A DNA stretch of 64,000 nucleotides, from positions 12,746,001 through 12,810,000 of the forward strand of contig NC_087257.1 of assembly GCF_037042905.1 (NCBI RefSeq), written 5' to 3'. Positions within the stretch are counted from its first letter, which is position 1; each line of letters opens with the position of its first letter. Positions 12,916 through 24,300 of the stretch are shown here, one piece after another. Made by a program: the position numbers and the translations under genes. Source of the stretch: Lytechinus pictus (lineage: Eukaryota; Echinodermata; Echinoidea; Temnopleuroida; Toxopneustidae). The notes beneath the pieces are model-generated. The model was not told the origin of the DNA and made no database searches. It saw nothing but the letters and a program-made list of their open reading frames with translations.

Positions 12916-15900
12916 CCTTGAACCTTGAAGGAATAATCCCTTAAGCAGCTCTTCCAAGCTAAACTGGGATGGGATGTGCTGTGACAGAAGGTGATGGTGC
13001 AGACAATTTTGTTGGAATTCTATTTACAATAAAATTGGTGAAGTGCAAGTAAAAATCATGCTCCTAGTGCTTACAGCATCCTGGAACCTACAGGAGGCTT
13101 TAACCCTCTGATGACAGGAAGGGCAGCCCCCCGGAAGACAGCAACTGATGGGGCAGTAACTGCTTTAGCTGGTAGATGGTTCCAGATACGAATGGTACGG
13201 GGATAATATGAAAATTTGTATGCATCAATCGTTGCTTGTGGTACAGAGAGTTTTAGCATATGATCTCTTCTACTGATGTATGGAGCCTGGGTTATGAAGT
13301 GTGGAAGCTGGATATTCACAAGCTGGTGGTATATTTGATAGAGCATGGTGCTTTGTGCAAGGATACGACGTGTGTGCAGCTGGTCCCATCCCAAATTTGA
13401 GACAAGTCCTGAGGCTGATGTAGATTTTCTATAGTCGCGGGTGACAAAGCGAGCAGCTGTTTTCTGTACCCTTTCCAGGCTTGCAGCCGTAGTAGAGGTG
13501 TGGGGATTCCAGGCTTCAGCACCATACTCAAGCTGCGGTCGAACCAAGGCCATATACGCATTTGATTTGGCCTTTTCAGAACAAGGTGAGAGAGTTCTTC
13601 TCAGCAACCCAAGGGTTTTGCTGGCCTTGTTCGCAATAAGTTGACAGTGCGTATTCCATCGGAGGTCTTTGGAGATGGTGACTCCGAGGTATTTGTATTG
13701 GTCGACCTTTGCTATTACCTCATTGGAAAGCCTGTAGCTGTGTTGTATGGGAGCTCGCTTCCTAGTAATGGTAAGGGAAGCACACTTCTTGACATTAAAA
13801 GCCATAAGCCACTTTGCTGACCAATCTGATAGGGTTTGAAGATCTTGCTGCAGGATGGAGACATCATGTGCTGTGTTGATATCTCGGTATATCACACTGT
13901 CGTCTGCAAAGAGGCGCATCTTGGACTGGATATTTGCAGTGATGTCGTTGATGTAAAGCAAGAAAAGGGCAGGGCCGATCACTGATCCTTGAGGCACCCC
14001 AGATGTCACTGGCATCCAAGATGACCGTGATCCCTGAACAACAACTGCTTGTTGTCGGTTGGCGAGTAGTGACATGATCCAGTTTTGAGTGTCTCCTTTG
14101 ATGCCATAGTATGCTAGCTTTGTTTGCAGATGGCAGTGAGGTACTCGATCAAAGGCTTTCTTGAAATCAAGAAATATGATATCCGTCTGGCCTCTGCGTT
14201 GTAGGGTGTGTGCCCAGTCATGAGTGGCTGAGATGAGTTGGGTAGTTGTAGACAACTTCTGCCTAAACCCATGTTGTTCATCTACTAGGATGTTGTTTGC
14301 AGCTACATGCTTTGAGATGTGACTAAGTACTAAATGTTCCATTAACTTACTGCAGATGCAAGTCAGGGAAATCGGCCTGTAATTTCCTGGGTCGCATTTA
14401 TCACCCGACTTGTGAATGGGGGTCACCAAGGCAGACTTCCATTCTGTTGGAACAGTACCTGTATTGTAGCTCTGTTGGAACAGGAACCCAAGAGCCGGCG
14501 AGATTTCAACGGCTACAAGTTTAAGTAGCTTAGGAGGAATCTCATCCGGTCCACAGGCTTTGGACGGGTTGAGACCTGACAGTTGTTTAGCCACACCAGT
14601 GCGATGAACATGCAAGTGTCCAATGTCAGGATAGTGCATAGAACCTTCCACAGATGTGTGACAAGCCTGTTGGTTTGTGAAGACAGAGTGAAAGTAAGCA
14701 TTTAGGCACTCCGCTTTGTCTTTGCTAGTCATGTGGATACCCCTGTCAGATTTCAGAGATGGAATGCTGATGTTTTCAGACCTGCAGCATTTGACGTAGG
14801 ACCAGAACATCTTAGGATTTTCTTGTAGGCTGTCTCCTATGATGTTGTTCACATAATTGTGGTGTGCCTGGTGAACAAGCTTAGCAACCATATTTCGGTG
14901 CTGTCTGTAGGCCTTCCATCTTAACGTACTAGGGCCCCTACGGGCTTTCTTGAAGAGCCTGTCCCGTTTCCTCATTTTCCTTTTCAGGTCAGTGGTTATC
15001 CATGGAAGGTGTCTTCGGGACTTGCTGAACTTGGATGGTATCAGATCTTCCATGCATTTCTTGAGGAAGACAGCTATCTTCTTCCAGTTCCCATCAACAG
15101 ATTCAAGCTCTGGATTTGAAAGGAGGAAATCTGAAGAGAACTTTGCAACAGCATCTTTGATGGCTTCATCATCTGCTCTGTGGAATTGGTAAATCTTCCT
15201 GGAAGGGGTGCGGCCTGTCTTAGGGTTACCCGAGAAGACAAAAGATACAACATTGTGGTCAGATATGCCTGGAAGTACTTGTACATCTGTAATAAGGCTT
15301 GGGTTAGATGTCAGGAGAAGATCCAGGGTGTTACCCGATGCAGGGCGGGTTACATCCATAACAAGTTGTACCAGTGAAAATTCCAAAAGGGTGTCGAGCA
15401 GGAGCTGGTGGATGCTTGCACGGCTCATACTGCTCAATATGCAGGATTCCCAATCAATATCCGGAAGGTTGAAGTCTCCTCCAATGATGATATTAGGATG
15501 ACTTCTCCTGTGTTTGGAAACCACCTTAGATATAGAGAGTTGGAGTTCCTCAAGATCCCACCTTCCATTTGTTGGAGGACGATAGAAACTTGCGATGAAA
15601 AGAGGCTTTGCATTTGTGAACTGCAAATTACACCAAATGATTTCACTTTGAGAGTCAAATTCAGGGCAGCTGGATAATATGAGAGACTCGTGGACTGCTA
15701 TGAAAACACCACCCCCATGTTCATTTCGATCCTTTCTAAATACTGTGTAGTTACATGGGAATACACTATATGTAGAAGTTGCTTCATCAAGCTTGGATTC
15801 GCAGCCAAGAATTACATCTGGTTTGTGATGATTGATTGTGGCTTGGAACCGAGTGTACTTGGCAGGGCTTTTGAGGCCGTTGCAGTTGATTATCATACCC

Positions 15901-15923
15901 TTCAGGATCTTTCTGCGGTTTTT
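12916..15923 (-). mobile_element. Inner CR1/Jockey-group LINE inserted into the outer LINE
   Basis: A complete-looking LINE body in the same orientation as its host element. Its 3' end (12916-12931 on the plus strand) holds two TTCAAGG units when read on the minus strand, resembling the short 3' terminal repeats of CR1/L2-type LINEs. At its 5' end the ORF frame runs in phase to 15923, where outer-LINE sequence resumes. No clear target-site duplication is visible: only 2-4 bp of A/T overlap. The element is 5'-truncated just ahead of the endonuclease domain, the usual result of incomplete target-primed reverse transcription. Confidence 0.88.
13071..15896 (-). CDS. LINE ORF2: AP-endonuclease and reverse transcriptase, 941 codons open
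   Basis: The protein carries an exonuclease-endonuclease-phosphatase domain (about residues 1-220) with GDFNLPD at 140-146 and SDHN at 212-215. The reverse transcriptase follows, with NYRPISL at 505-511, motif A DFKKAFD at 577-583, motif B GVPQGS at 633-638 and catalytic FADD at 663-666. A long C-terminal domain ends at a TAA at 13071. The endonuclease nicks target DNA and the reverse transcriptase copies the element's RNA at the nick. The frame stays open nine codons upstream of the Met at 15896, to the junction at 15923, so the Met given may not be the original start. The lack of stops or frameshifts in 2.8 kb suggests a fairly young insertion, although the copy lacks its 5' end and promoter. 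Confidence 0.92.
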   Translation of the reverse strand: MIINCNGLKSPAKYTRFQATINHHKPDVILGCESKLDEATSTYSVFPCNYTVFRKDRNEHGGGVFIAVHESLILSSCPEFDSQSEIIWCNLQFTNAKPLFIASFYRPPTNGRWDLEELQLSISKVVSKHRRSHPNIIIGGDFNLPDIDWESCILSSMSRASIHQLLLDTLLEFSLVQLVMDVTRPASGNTLDLLLTSNPSLITDVQVLPGISDHNVVSFVFSGNPKTGRTPSRKIYQFHRADDEAIKDAVAKFSSDFLLSNPELESVDGNWKKIAVFLKKCMEDLIPSKFSKSRRHLPWITTDLKRKMRKRDRLFKKARRGPSTLRWKAYRQHRNMVAKLVHQAHHNYVNNIIGDSLQENPKMFWSYVKCCRSENISIPSLKSDRGIHMTSKDKAECLNAYFHSVFTNQQACHTSVEGSMHYPDIGHLHVHRTGVAKQLSGLNPSKACGPDEIPPKLLKLVAVEISPALGFLFQQSYNTGTVPTEWKSALVTPIHKSGDKCDPGNYRPISLTCICSKLMEHLVLSHISKHVAANNILVDEQHGFRQKLSTTTQLISATHDWAHTLQRRGQTDIIFLDFKKAFDRVPHCHLQTKLAYYGIKGDTQNWIMSLLANRQQAVVVQGSRSSWMPVTSGVPQGSVIGPALFLLYINDITANIQSKMRLFADDSVIYRDINTAHDVSILQQDLQTLSDWSAKWLMAFNVKKCASLTITRKRAPIQHSYRLSNEVIAKVDQYKYLGVTISKDLRWNTHCQLIANKASKTLGLLRRTLSPCSEKAKSNAYMALVRPQLEYGAEAWNPHTSTTAASLERVQKTAARFVTRDYRKSTSASGLVSNLGWDQLHTRRILAQSTMLYQIYHQLVNIQLPHFITQAPYISRRDHMLKLSVPQATIDAYKFSYYPRTIRIWNHLPAKAVTAPSVAVFRGAALPVIRGLKPPVGSRML

Positions 15924-17767
15924 AAGAACGTAATTGTACGAGTATGTATAAGTTTTTCGAGAATTTTAGATAACGAAGTGAGCAATGAAATAGGACGGTA
16001 ATTAGAAACAAGTTGATTATCACCTTTTTTGTAAAGGGGGATGACTTTGGCTATTTTCATTAGGTTAGGTACCTTCCCTGTGTTCATAGAAACATTAAAT
16101 ATGTGGACCAGAGGATCGACGATAGTTAAAATAATTTTCTTAAGTAGGAAGTTAGGAATACCATCGAAACCTGGGCTCTTCTTGGTCTGTAGATTATTAA
16201 CAATATTAATAATTTCTCTTGTGTTCGTAGGATTAAAAAATATAGAGTTTGGATTTGGGTTGTCAAGAAAACTGTTGAAAGATTTATGAGTTTGAGGGAC
16301 TTTGCTTGCCAGATTGTTGCCAATGTTTGAAAAATATGAATTAAATTCTTGTGCTATTGAGATGTTGTCGTCAGTAGTTGTATTGTTTACTTTTATTTTT
16401 GTTATAGAAGTACTTTTTTTGTTTTTGTTTAATGCTCCATTAATGATTTTCCATGTGTTCCTCATATCGTTTTTGAACAAATTGAGTTGGGAGGTATAAT
16501 ATTCTCTTTTTGCAATGCGTAATAAAGTAGTGTGTGTGTTTTTGTATGAAGTATATTTAAAGCGAGATTCGTTATTTTGTTTAGTTATGTATTTATAGTA
16601 AAGGTTGTTATTTCGGTTGATTGATCTCAAAAGTGATTTAGTAATCCAAGGGTGGAGTGGAACCTTTTTATAATTTGATTTTCTGTTAGTGGTAAAAGGA
16701 ACGTGAGTATCTAGAGAAGAGTTTAATTTGGAAATGAAAAAGTTATATGCGTCATCAACGTCTGTGGATTCAAAAACAGTTGACCAGTCTGTTGTATTTA
16801 AATTATTAACTAGATTGTTTATGTTGTCATCAGTTATCTTTCGAAATGGAGTATTGAATGCTTCTTTCATGATAATTTTATTTGTAGATAATTTAGCAAA
16901 AATTGGAAAGTGATCGGTAATGTCACTAAGGATAATACCGGCTTTGGGAATTTGTAGAGTTATATTACTAAAAATGTTATCAATTAAAGTGGCCGAGTTA
17001 TCTGTCACTCTTGTCGGTTTAGTGATAAGCGGTAAAAAAGAATATGAAAGAAACATTTCAAGAAACTCATGTGAGGTGCTGTTTGAATTACAATCTACTA
17101 AGTTAATATTAAAGTCACCCATAAAAAAGCAATCTTTATTTTTCAAAACAGGATTTGATAAAATTTCATTAAGAGATTCTAAAAAAGTATTAACATTAGA
17201 TTGAGGGGGTCTATAAAAAACACCAAGTACTAAGTTTTTACCTTTGGGGTTTGTGACTTCAACAAATAGGGTTTCTAGAACGTCGTTAGATATGGTCATG
17301 TTAGCTATAAGAGTATGGTCGTATTGTTGCGGTATGTAAAGAGCTACACCACCCCCAGGTCTTAGCGTTCTATTGTTAACAATCAAATCAAAATCAGGGA
17401 GTGTGAAGAGGGAACATGGATTATCAGAGAACCATGTTTCGGTTAAACCAATAAATGAAGATTTCGGAAACCGGTTTTTATCTAGAAATAGTCTAAGTTT
17501 ATCAAAGTTTTTACTGGCACTTCTGATATTAAAATGGAGAAGAAAAAAACTTTCGCCAGTGTTATCTGATGTAATGTATGATTTGAAATGTTGTTCTGTG
17601 AAATAATGTGATGTAGTGAGCTGTCCGAAGTGATCATTTGCATCCAAATTGTAATTAAGATCGGATGTGTTATTGTCCATAAAATTCTGTATGTGTGCAT
17701 CATAGTTGGAGTTATCATGATTATCTAGTGTGCGAGTAACGCCATGTTGCGCCGAGAGAGACAACAA
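15923..17767 (-). pseudogene. N-terminal part of LINE ORF2: endonuclease and start of reverse transcriptase
   Basis: About 615 codons are open from 17767 to the inner-LINE junction. Numbered from 17767, the endonuclease begins around residue 74 (FFLLHFNIRS) and shows LTETWFSD near 108-115, GDFNINL at 217-223 and SDITDHFPI near 281-289. The reverse transcriptase begins with SNYRPISLL and an EKLIHTR segment just before the break. The first codon at 17767 is TTG, not ATG, and the frame is open further upstream to the truncation edge, so this is not a genuine protein start. After the junction, the last few residues before the stop come from the inner element. The C-terminal part of the same protein is at 11667-12915. 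Confidence 0.87.
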
Positions 17768-17812
17768 GTCATCGTTATTTAGAGAGCTAAATGGAAACCT
17801 AGAAATGGTAAA
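15923..17812 (-). mobile_element. 5' part of the outer CR1/Jockey-group LINE
   Basis: Upstream portion of the split LINE. It starts against a TAGA microsatellite (17813-17838) and ends at the inner LINE. Just inside its 5' edge the frame reads FPFSSLNNDDLLSL, which resembles the linker after the PHD-like finger in the longer ORF2 proteins of this group. The copy therefore appears 5'-truncated inside ORF2. The joining frame on the far side of the inner LINE is at 12915. Confidence 0.87.
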
Positions 17813-17838
17813 TAGATAGATAGATAGATAGATAGATT
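17813..17838. repeat. TAGA microsatellite beside the outer LINE's 5' end
   Basis: Six or so TAGA units directly next to the truncated 5' edge of the outer LINE. The same repeat class lies at the LINE's other end. Confidence 0.9.
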
Positions 17839-19914
17839 GAGGGGGCAGGCAGACAAGGGATTTGGTAGGTACTTCCTTCTGAGAAAGAAAATAAACAGAA
17901 AATTTGTAATATTCATATTATACAGGAAGACTTAATAATCGCATAATATATCTCGTATTTCCTTTTTCCCCCTTTAGTTCTTTTCTAATTAAATACCGTT
18001 CTTAATTCCTTTAAAATACAAGTAAATAAATTACATTCTTTCCAAGTAGGTACATTTCTTTTCATGAAAAAAAATATTTAAGTCAGTGTATTCTATTTAA
18101 TGAAATAAATCTCCCGACATCTTCGCAGCGTTTAATTCCCCCAATCTGTAATCACCGTCTCCAAGCAGACGACCCAGATTCAAGCGCGCGTACCTGGGAA
18201 TTTCTCTATAAATTATGGCGGGAAACTCGTATCAGTGTTTCAAGCGTGCTTTTCAATACCAGGTGTCGATTGGGTTATGATTAAGATTCGCATTGATAAT
18301 GTTATGCACCATGATATCCGAAAACAGATGCAGTCGTACTGAAAGGTTGAGTTAGACCACTTGTTACAGGATCTCCCTGAACTAATCATTGGAGGCACTC
18401 ACAGGTTCCGAAGGTTTGTTAATATGTTGAAGGTCTACAATAATTGGAATGGCTTGTAAGTCCGAAAGACTATTTCCTACGCCATGTAATATGGTTGATA
18501 CTACATGAAAAGTCTTAAAAGTTTTGTACTGTCAACTCGATTCCGTAAATGTGCTGACAATCATTTAAAAGTATGATAGCTTGAAAGGTCGGAAAATTGG
18601 GAAAATCTTGTTTTTTCTAAAGATCTGATGAACTGTTTCCATCATATCCCGAATCTACCCTCACACAAGAACTTTTCCGGGGGGTGGAAAAGAAATACTC
18701 AAGAATCTAAAAACGAGGGAGCGAAGAAACCGATCTACTGACTAGAATAACGTTGCATATTTGAACACTTTGCATTGGTAGATTGACAGTTGGCAGGATT
18801 TTAACATTTCCATGGTACATCTGGATAATGATATTATTTATTTATTTTCCAAATGTATACTCCTCTATATTATAGAGGATTACATTTGGAAAAATAGAAG
18901 ATTTATATCATTTGGGAAAAAATCACACTTCCCCCATTTCAGAACTATGAAATTTATCAAAGCTTTATTAATACAGTTTAAAAAGGGGGTGTGTTGTGTG
19001 ATGATTTGCATATAGGCCTTTACATGTAGAACTCTTCGGTGAAGTTTTCGTATAATGGAAATCTAATGTAAGGAGAAAAATGATAAATGCTCATTATCAA
19101 TTATATTGGTATAAAATTGTCACTAAATAAACACATGTTTCGTGCACTTTTCGAACAGTTATTAAAGATTGATAATTAAGACTTACTTAAGGATTCTTTC
19201 AAACGTAGGCCTATAACTTTTTTTCATATTTGTTCACATATAAGCAACCTGGCACTTTTTGCACAACGTCTTAAGAGGGTTTCAAAGTCTACTTTGATTC
19301 CATTTCAAATTTTAAAAACCATAACAAGTGGGATTATGATGACCTAATCTAAAGCTGAAATGCAGTCCTTGCCAGCTTGATCAAAAACTTTCTAATCCCA
19401 ATGCCAACAACGAATGATGCATTAATGAGTCATTAGGAGACTACTAAGACATCGAGGTAATGTCGCAGTCATACAAAACAGAACAGACTCAAGACCGATC
19501 AAAACTTGAACGTTATTTTAAATGACATACCATCGGTTGTTTTGAAGTCCGGTTTCGTTGATATGACTGTAACAGGAATAAATGGCAACTACATAACGAT
19601 CTTTTCTGCCTCTTTTATATCAAGTTATGTCTTCTGACTCTAAATGGTTTAGATTATGTTTTTTAAATCACTTTGGCACAAACTGGCCCTGAAAGCAATG
19701 TGACATTTCAAGTGGCGCTGATTTTAATTCGGTACGATCTCTTCTTCTATTTCATGGGGTAAATAACTGTCCTTGCTTTTGGTCTATATCATTTTTAAAG
19801 ACTTAATTCTTCCTTTTTAGTATTTGTTTTTATTAAGAATCATATCTGATTAACGTATTCACAGATATTCAAAGAGATAAAAGATATCACAAATTATCAC
19901 ATTTATATTCGAAT
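17839..19914. other. No gene recognised
   Basis: AT-rich, with a moderately GC stretch at 18110-18260. A short perfect inverted repeat (TTTTCCAAATGTATACTCCT ... AATGTAATCC region, 18845-18893) forms a hairpin around TATTATAGAGG. Confidence 0.45.
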
Positions 19915-20165
19915 CCTAGCTATGGCGTGTTTTCCTTCAGCAAGAAATGTATCCACACTGTGCTGCACTCAACCCAGATGAGGTAAATGGGTACCGGCAG
20001 GAAATAATTCCTCAAAAAGCTATGTGCACCTGAATCGGTACCCTGGCTTAGCCGGGTAATAATAATAGCAGGGCCCGCTGGAAGAACAGTTTTCGGAACT
20101 GAAGTGGCTACCCTGGGTAAATATACCATTATTATTATTATTGTTATCATTATTATTATTATACC
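19915..20165 (+). mobile_element. SINE family S1, copy 2, 5'-truncated
   Basis: It shares the CTTCAGCAAGAAATGTATCC, ACCCAGATGAGGTAAATGGG and CCCTGGCTTAGCCGGGTAAT stretches with copy 1; the tRNA head is nearly all missing. It ends in an ATT microsatellite. Confidence 0.72.
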
Positions 20166-23034
20166 GGTACATATAGAACGCAAATTTTCCCTTTCTATAC
20201 AATATGTAAATTGGAATATTAAATAAATATTGTAATCACCAGGCATTAATGTCCAAAATGTTTCAAAATGAAAAAAGTGTATTAGAATTTTTATTATTAT
20301 TGTTAAGGTACTGGCAACCCCCGCCACCGAGAGAATTTTATTTTTCTATTTGAATCTGAATCTTACTTCTAAAGTATTGCGGGGAAGTTTAAGACATTAA
20401 AGATATGGCAAACTACCAGGAAAAACCTCTTCCTGAGCCTCACTAATCAACACAAACTGCCCGGCGTGAATTATCAGCTGCAAAAGCGTGCCCTGGATTA
20501 GAAGATTCATACTTAAGTTTCTCAAGTCTAGTTGAGACTCCTGACGTAAGAAATTAAGACTTTCTCAATCATTTCTATCAGAAAATCGACATGAAACGTG
20601 TGTGAATGTGAACAGACAGACTAAATGCTGTGTTTTTGAGCTTTGACAAACATAGAGGGATAAAATGCATTGGTGAAGGAAAAGAGTGATAAAGAATTTT
20701 TTTTGGGGGAAAGTATTAATATCTTGAGGAGAGAAGAGGAGGTAAGCTATCTTCTTGATTAAGGTATTGAGGTAAAGGAATAATCGATTGATAAACTAAA
20801 TGATATAGGAAGAAAATATTAATAATTGGATACAGTTATAAATATTGATTGGAATTCAGTAATGAAAGAAAACAAATAAATATAATAAAATAATGAATTA
20901 AATGAAATAAAGTAAAGCTATACTAACTAGGCATTGTTACAATTCAGTGATTTCCAGATAATCAGCAGCTGGATGATCAGTAAGAAAATGCATCTTTCAT
21001 TCCCTTGTTATTTCCAGACGTACAGTATCAGAAGTGAGTTCACCCCATGGTCTGACTCCTGGGGAGGTAAGGGGTCTTGGGGATGCTGCCATTTTTGAGC
21101 AAAAATTATTATATTATTACTTTCTGCTTGTTAATTTTTTTTCCATATCTACATTCTACATCTCTCGTGGATAATATTTTCATGTACAGCTTTCTCAGGA
21201 GAAAGTAATGCTTCATGCCTGATCATGATCTCTCTAATTTTTACCTATTGTTTTATTACAATAAAATCGTTGATGAAGAACTGTACTGGTAAGTGGATAA
21301 TTTGGCGGGTGTCCTCACAATTGTTGAATACAGTTTCGCAATCCCAGGCAAAAACCTTAATTTTTTCTCTTAGAAGTCTAATATCGTCTGCAGAAAAAAC
21401 ATATTGCTGACCATCGGATTTACATTATTGACATTCATCATGTACATATATCATTGGGATTACAAGAATTACAACTAAAATCAGTCCTTCTTTTCACCTT
21501 CTTGGACAACTTATCCATGAAAAATAAAAGAAAATTGGAGAACTATCATACAGAATGATTATAAATCATAAGCTGAATTGTTATGATATTAAGAATTTGA
21601 GAGGACATTTTCTGATCGACAGTCAGCAAATTACAATAGGTCAAATATATATGTGTTTTCTGACCATTATAAAAGGGGAAGCATGGGGTATAGAGCAAAT
21701 ACCCGTTCTGGACGCTGTTGAGTTTCTAATGATTGTCATATTTTCAAATATGATATTATTCCTTTTGTCGTTCTGTTCTTGTTGATTTTAGCTTTATGCA
21801 AGATCAAACATCAGTGAGGCATTTAAGGTGCCACAAGATTACCATGGAGACTATATTTTTAAACTGAAAATGTAAATATAACCCTAACATAACGTATGTT
21901 ATTTTTATTTTAAAAAGTCAAAATAATTCAATCTGACTTAATTCTGGGAGAGGGGAGTCAGATGAAATACGAAATCAAGCAATTCATCGCAATATTATGC
22001 TGAATATTGGTTCTTCTCTGAAGATTATCCGAACGGTTAGGAAAAGTCAGAATCTTGGCAAATTGGCCAAGGACTTTCAATTAAATGATGCATCTTGGAT
22101 GACTCAACAAGTCAAGTCGTTCTTCACGTCAAGTCACACCAATAGAACCGATATCAAGTCGATCGATGGTAAGTTATTGAAAAAAACGTAAAAGGTTAGA
22201 TCGGGCTGGAGTAGGCTTAGTAAGTGTGACTGTGACATGATATTTGAAGTCCCTCGACAAGCAATGATATCGCCCCTCTTGTCCGAATCTTGGCAGCTGT
22301 GACACAGGTTCCGTTCCAAATAGACTCGTTTAAATACAACTCTTAAAGATCAAGCTCAACTCCTATAGATACGCGCGTCCGATTGGCTCCAAATAAAGTT
22401 GTGTTTGATATCTGGAGTTACAATTGATTGCAGCTTTTTCAAGGACCTTTCTTCTCGTTAGACAGACACATTACAACCCTCACTTTCCCGCTTGCTCACG
22501 TCGAGTCGTTGGGACATTTTCGAATCTAGTCCGAGTAAGATAAAAACTGCACTTTTATTTGGCCATGACCAGGACTTGTCATCAGCAGTCGTAGTAATAC
22601 GTCAGAAGGCAAGATGATTTCCCGATTTTCTTGTTGGATATAGTTTGAAGACTGGATAAAATAATGGCGGTTGTCACAAGAATGGGTATAAAGTGTGATC
22701 TAATTTATCTCCAGGACAAAGGAAACTTATATTAAGATCTATTGTGTGAATCTAACAAAAGAAAATAATATTGAACTAAACGCCTTGCCTTAGGAAATAT
22801 TATATTAAGATGATGTTTACCCTTTAATCCATATTCACAATTTGGTTATTTTAGCAATTGTGCAAAATCAAAGCAATAGTTATGAATAAAAAGGGGGTAG
22901 CATACGACGGCTTACTGTGATTAATTTGTACATTAGCATCTTGAACGAGGTCATTGCTTTTCATTACTTTTCAGTGTTTCTGTTTGGAAGCAACCAATAT
23001 ACTGTGCCGTTAGGAATAGTGATAATGACAAATT
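20166..23034. other. No gene recognised
   Basis: AT-rich. Short open frames only (up to 76 codons), none recognised. Confidence 0.5.
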
Positions 23035-23156
23035 GGGTGTTGCACGAAACTTGCAATTGATTCCAAGTCAATTATAAGTTCTGAAATCAATCATAATTTT
23101 TTCGATCAATTTCTATATCGCAAATAATTGTATATAATCATAATTTTGCAACACCC
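23035..23156. repeat. Hairpin/MITE-like element with GGGTGTTGCA ends
   Basis: GGGTGTTGCACGAAACTTGC at the left and ATAATTTTGCAACACCC at the right, with an AT-rich interior holding further inverted ATCAAT words. Confidence 0.55.
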
Positions 23157-24215
23157 ATAAGAACATCACATATCCGTCTGCGCGTTGTTGCGTGCGCCTG
23201 TAATCTAAGGTATATGGTGAAGTTATAGTTAATTGATGCGGAGGTTCGAGGTTCGAGGCGTGGTCGTGTATTTCGGATAATTTCAAGGATGGTGATATGA
23301 AAGGTCGATGCTAGACTTGAATTATCATATCTGGTCGAAACACGTCTGTAAAAAGTTAATCATACTCCTAGCTGTCCTATAATGAGAATACCTTGACTTC
23401 CACCTGGCAAGTGTATCTTTAAACAACATGTCTCGCAAAAATTCTGATAAAACTGGGAAGTACTCAGGCAACAAAGTAAACACAATCTCTGGTAGGTTTA
23501 AATATTCTGACAACTCTGGTGTGAGTTAGCAAATCGAGGGCTTATTCCAACAAGGTGTAGGGATGTACCCAGTAGCTATATCAACACGCACTTACACTGG
23601 CAACGAACTGCATTTGTGTATGCATGGTCACGATAACTCACAATTTTGAATTCTTTCCAAGTTTTCAAGGAGAAGTAACGAGGAGTGGTCGCTGGATCGG
23701 CTGACTAATATTAAATTATGAAAAAAGTGAGCGTAGAATTAATACAAGATGATATCAAAGGTCATTTATATGGATCTAGGAATTTTAATTATCTAGGGAT
23801 TTTGATATTTTTATATCCCTTACCGGATCTGTACTGTGGCATTTTGTCCTTCGAGAAAAGTTAATCCGAGAAAGGGAATAAGCTGTTATGCACATCCTTG
23901 TGAATTATTGCATCAATAAAATTATAAAACCATTAGTACATCTTCGGAAGGCAGAGCATATAGTTTAAGAGTTAGGATCGATAGTGCGACTGTCTTAGTA
24001 ATTTCGCATCATTGGGGTACAAAACCTACATCAAGGGATAAAGGTGTCCAACACTTACCATTTGACTTCCAGTATTCTGTACCCATCATCAAACGAAGTC
24101 TGATCGGATGAGAATGATGGGGATGTGTTTAATATTCCAAGGAGAAATTGACAGATGCTACCTTCATCCTGAAATCCCTTTCCCTCATCACTCCTCCCTT
24201 TTACCCTTCATGATC

Positions 24216-24300
24216 TGGACTCCGTCTTACAAACAATTTCGATTGATTTCCATAGTTGTGGTTGATCGGATCAATCGTAACTCATTGTAAGACGGAGCCA
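24216..24300. repeat. Small hairpin element, 85 bp
   Basis: TGGACTCCGTCTTACAA at the left is mirrored by TTGTAAGACGGAGCCA at the right; inner GATTGAT/ATCAATC arms extend the stem. Confidence 0.65.

Noticed and set aside
12193..17606. Many plus-strand open frames
   Set aside because: They are antisense to the LINE reverse transcriptase and endonuclease frames and contain no domains.
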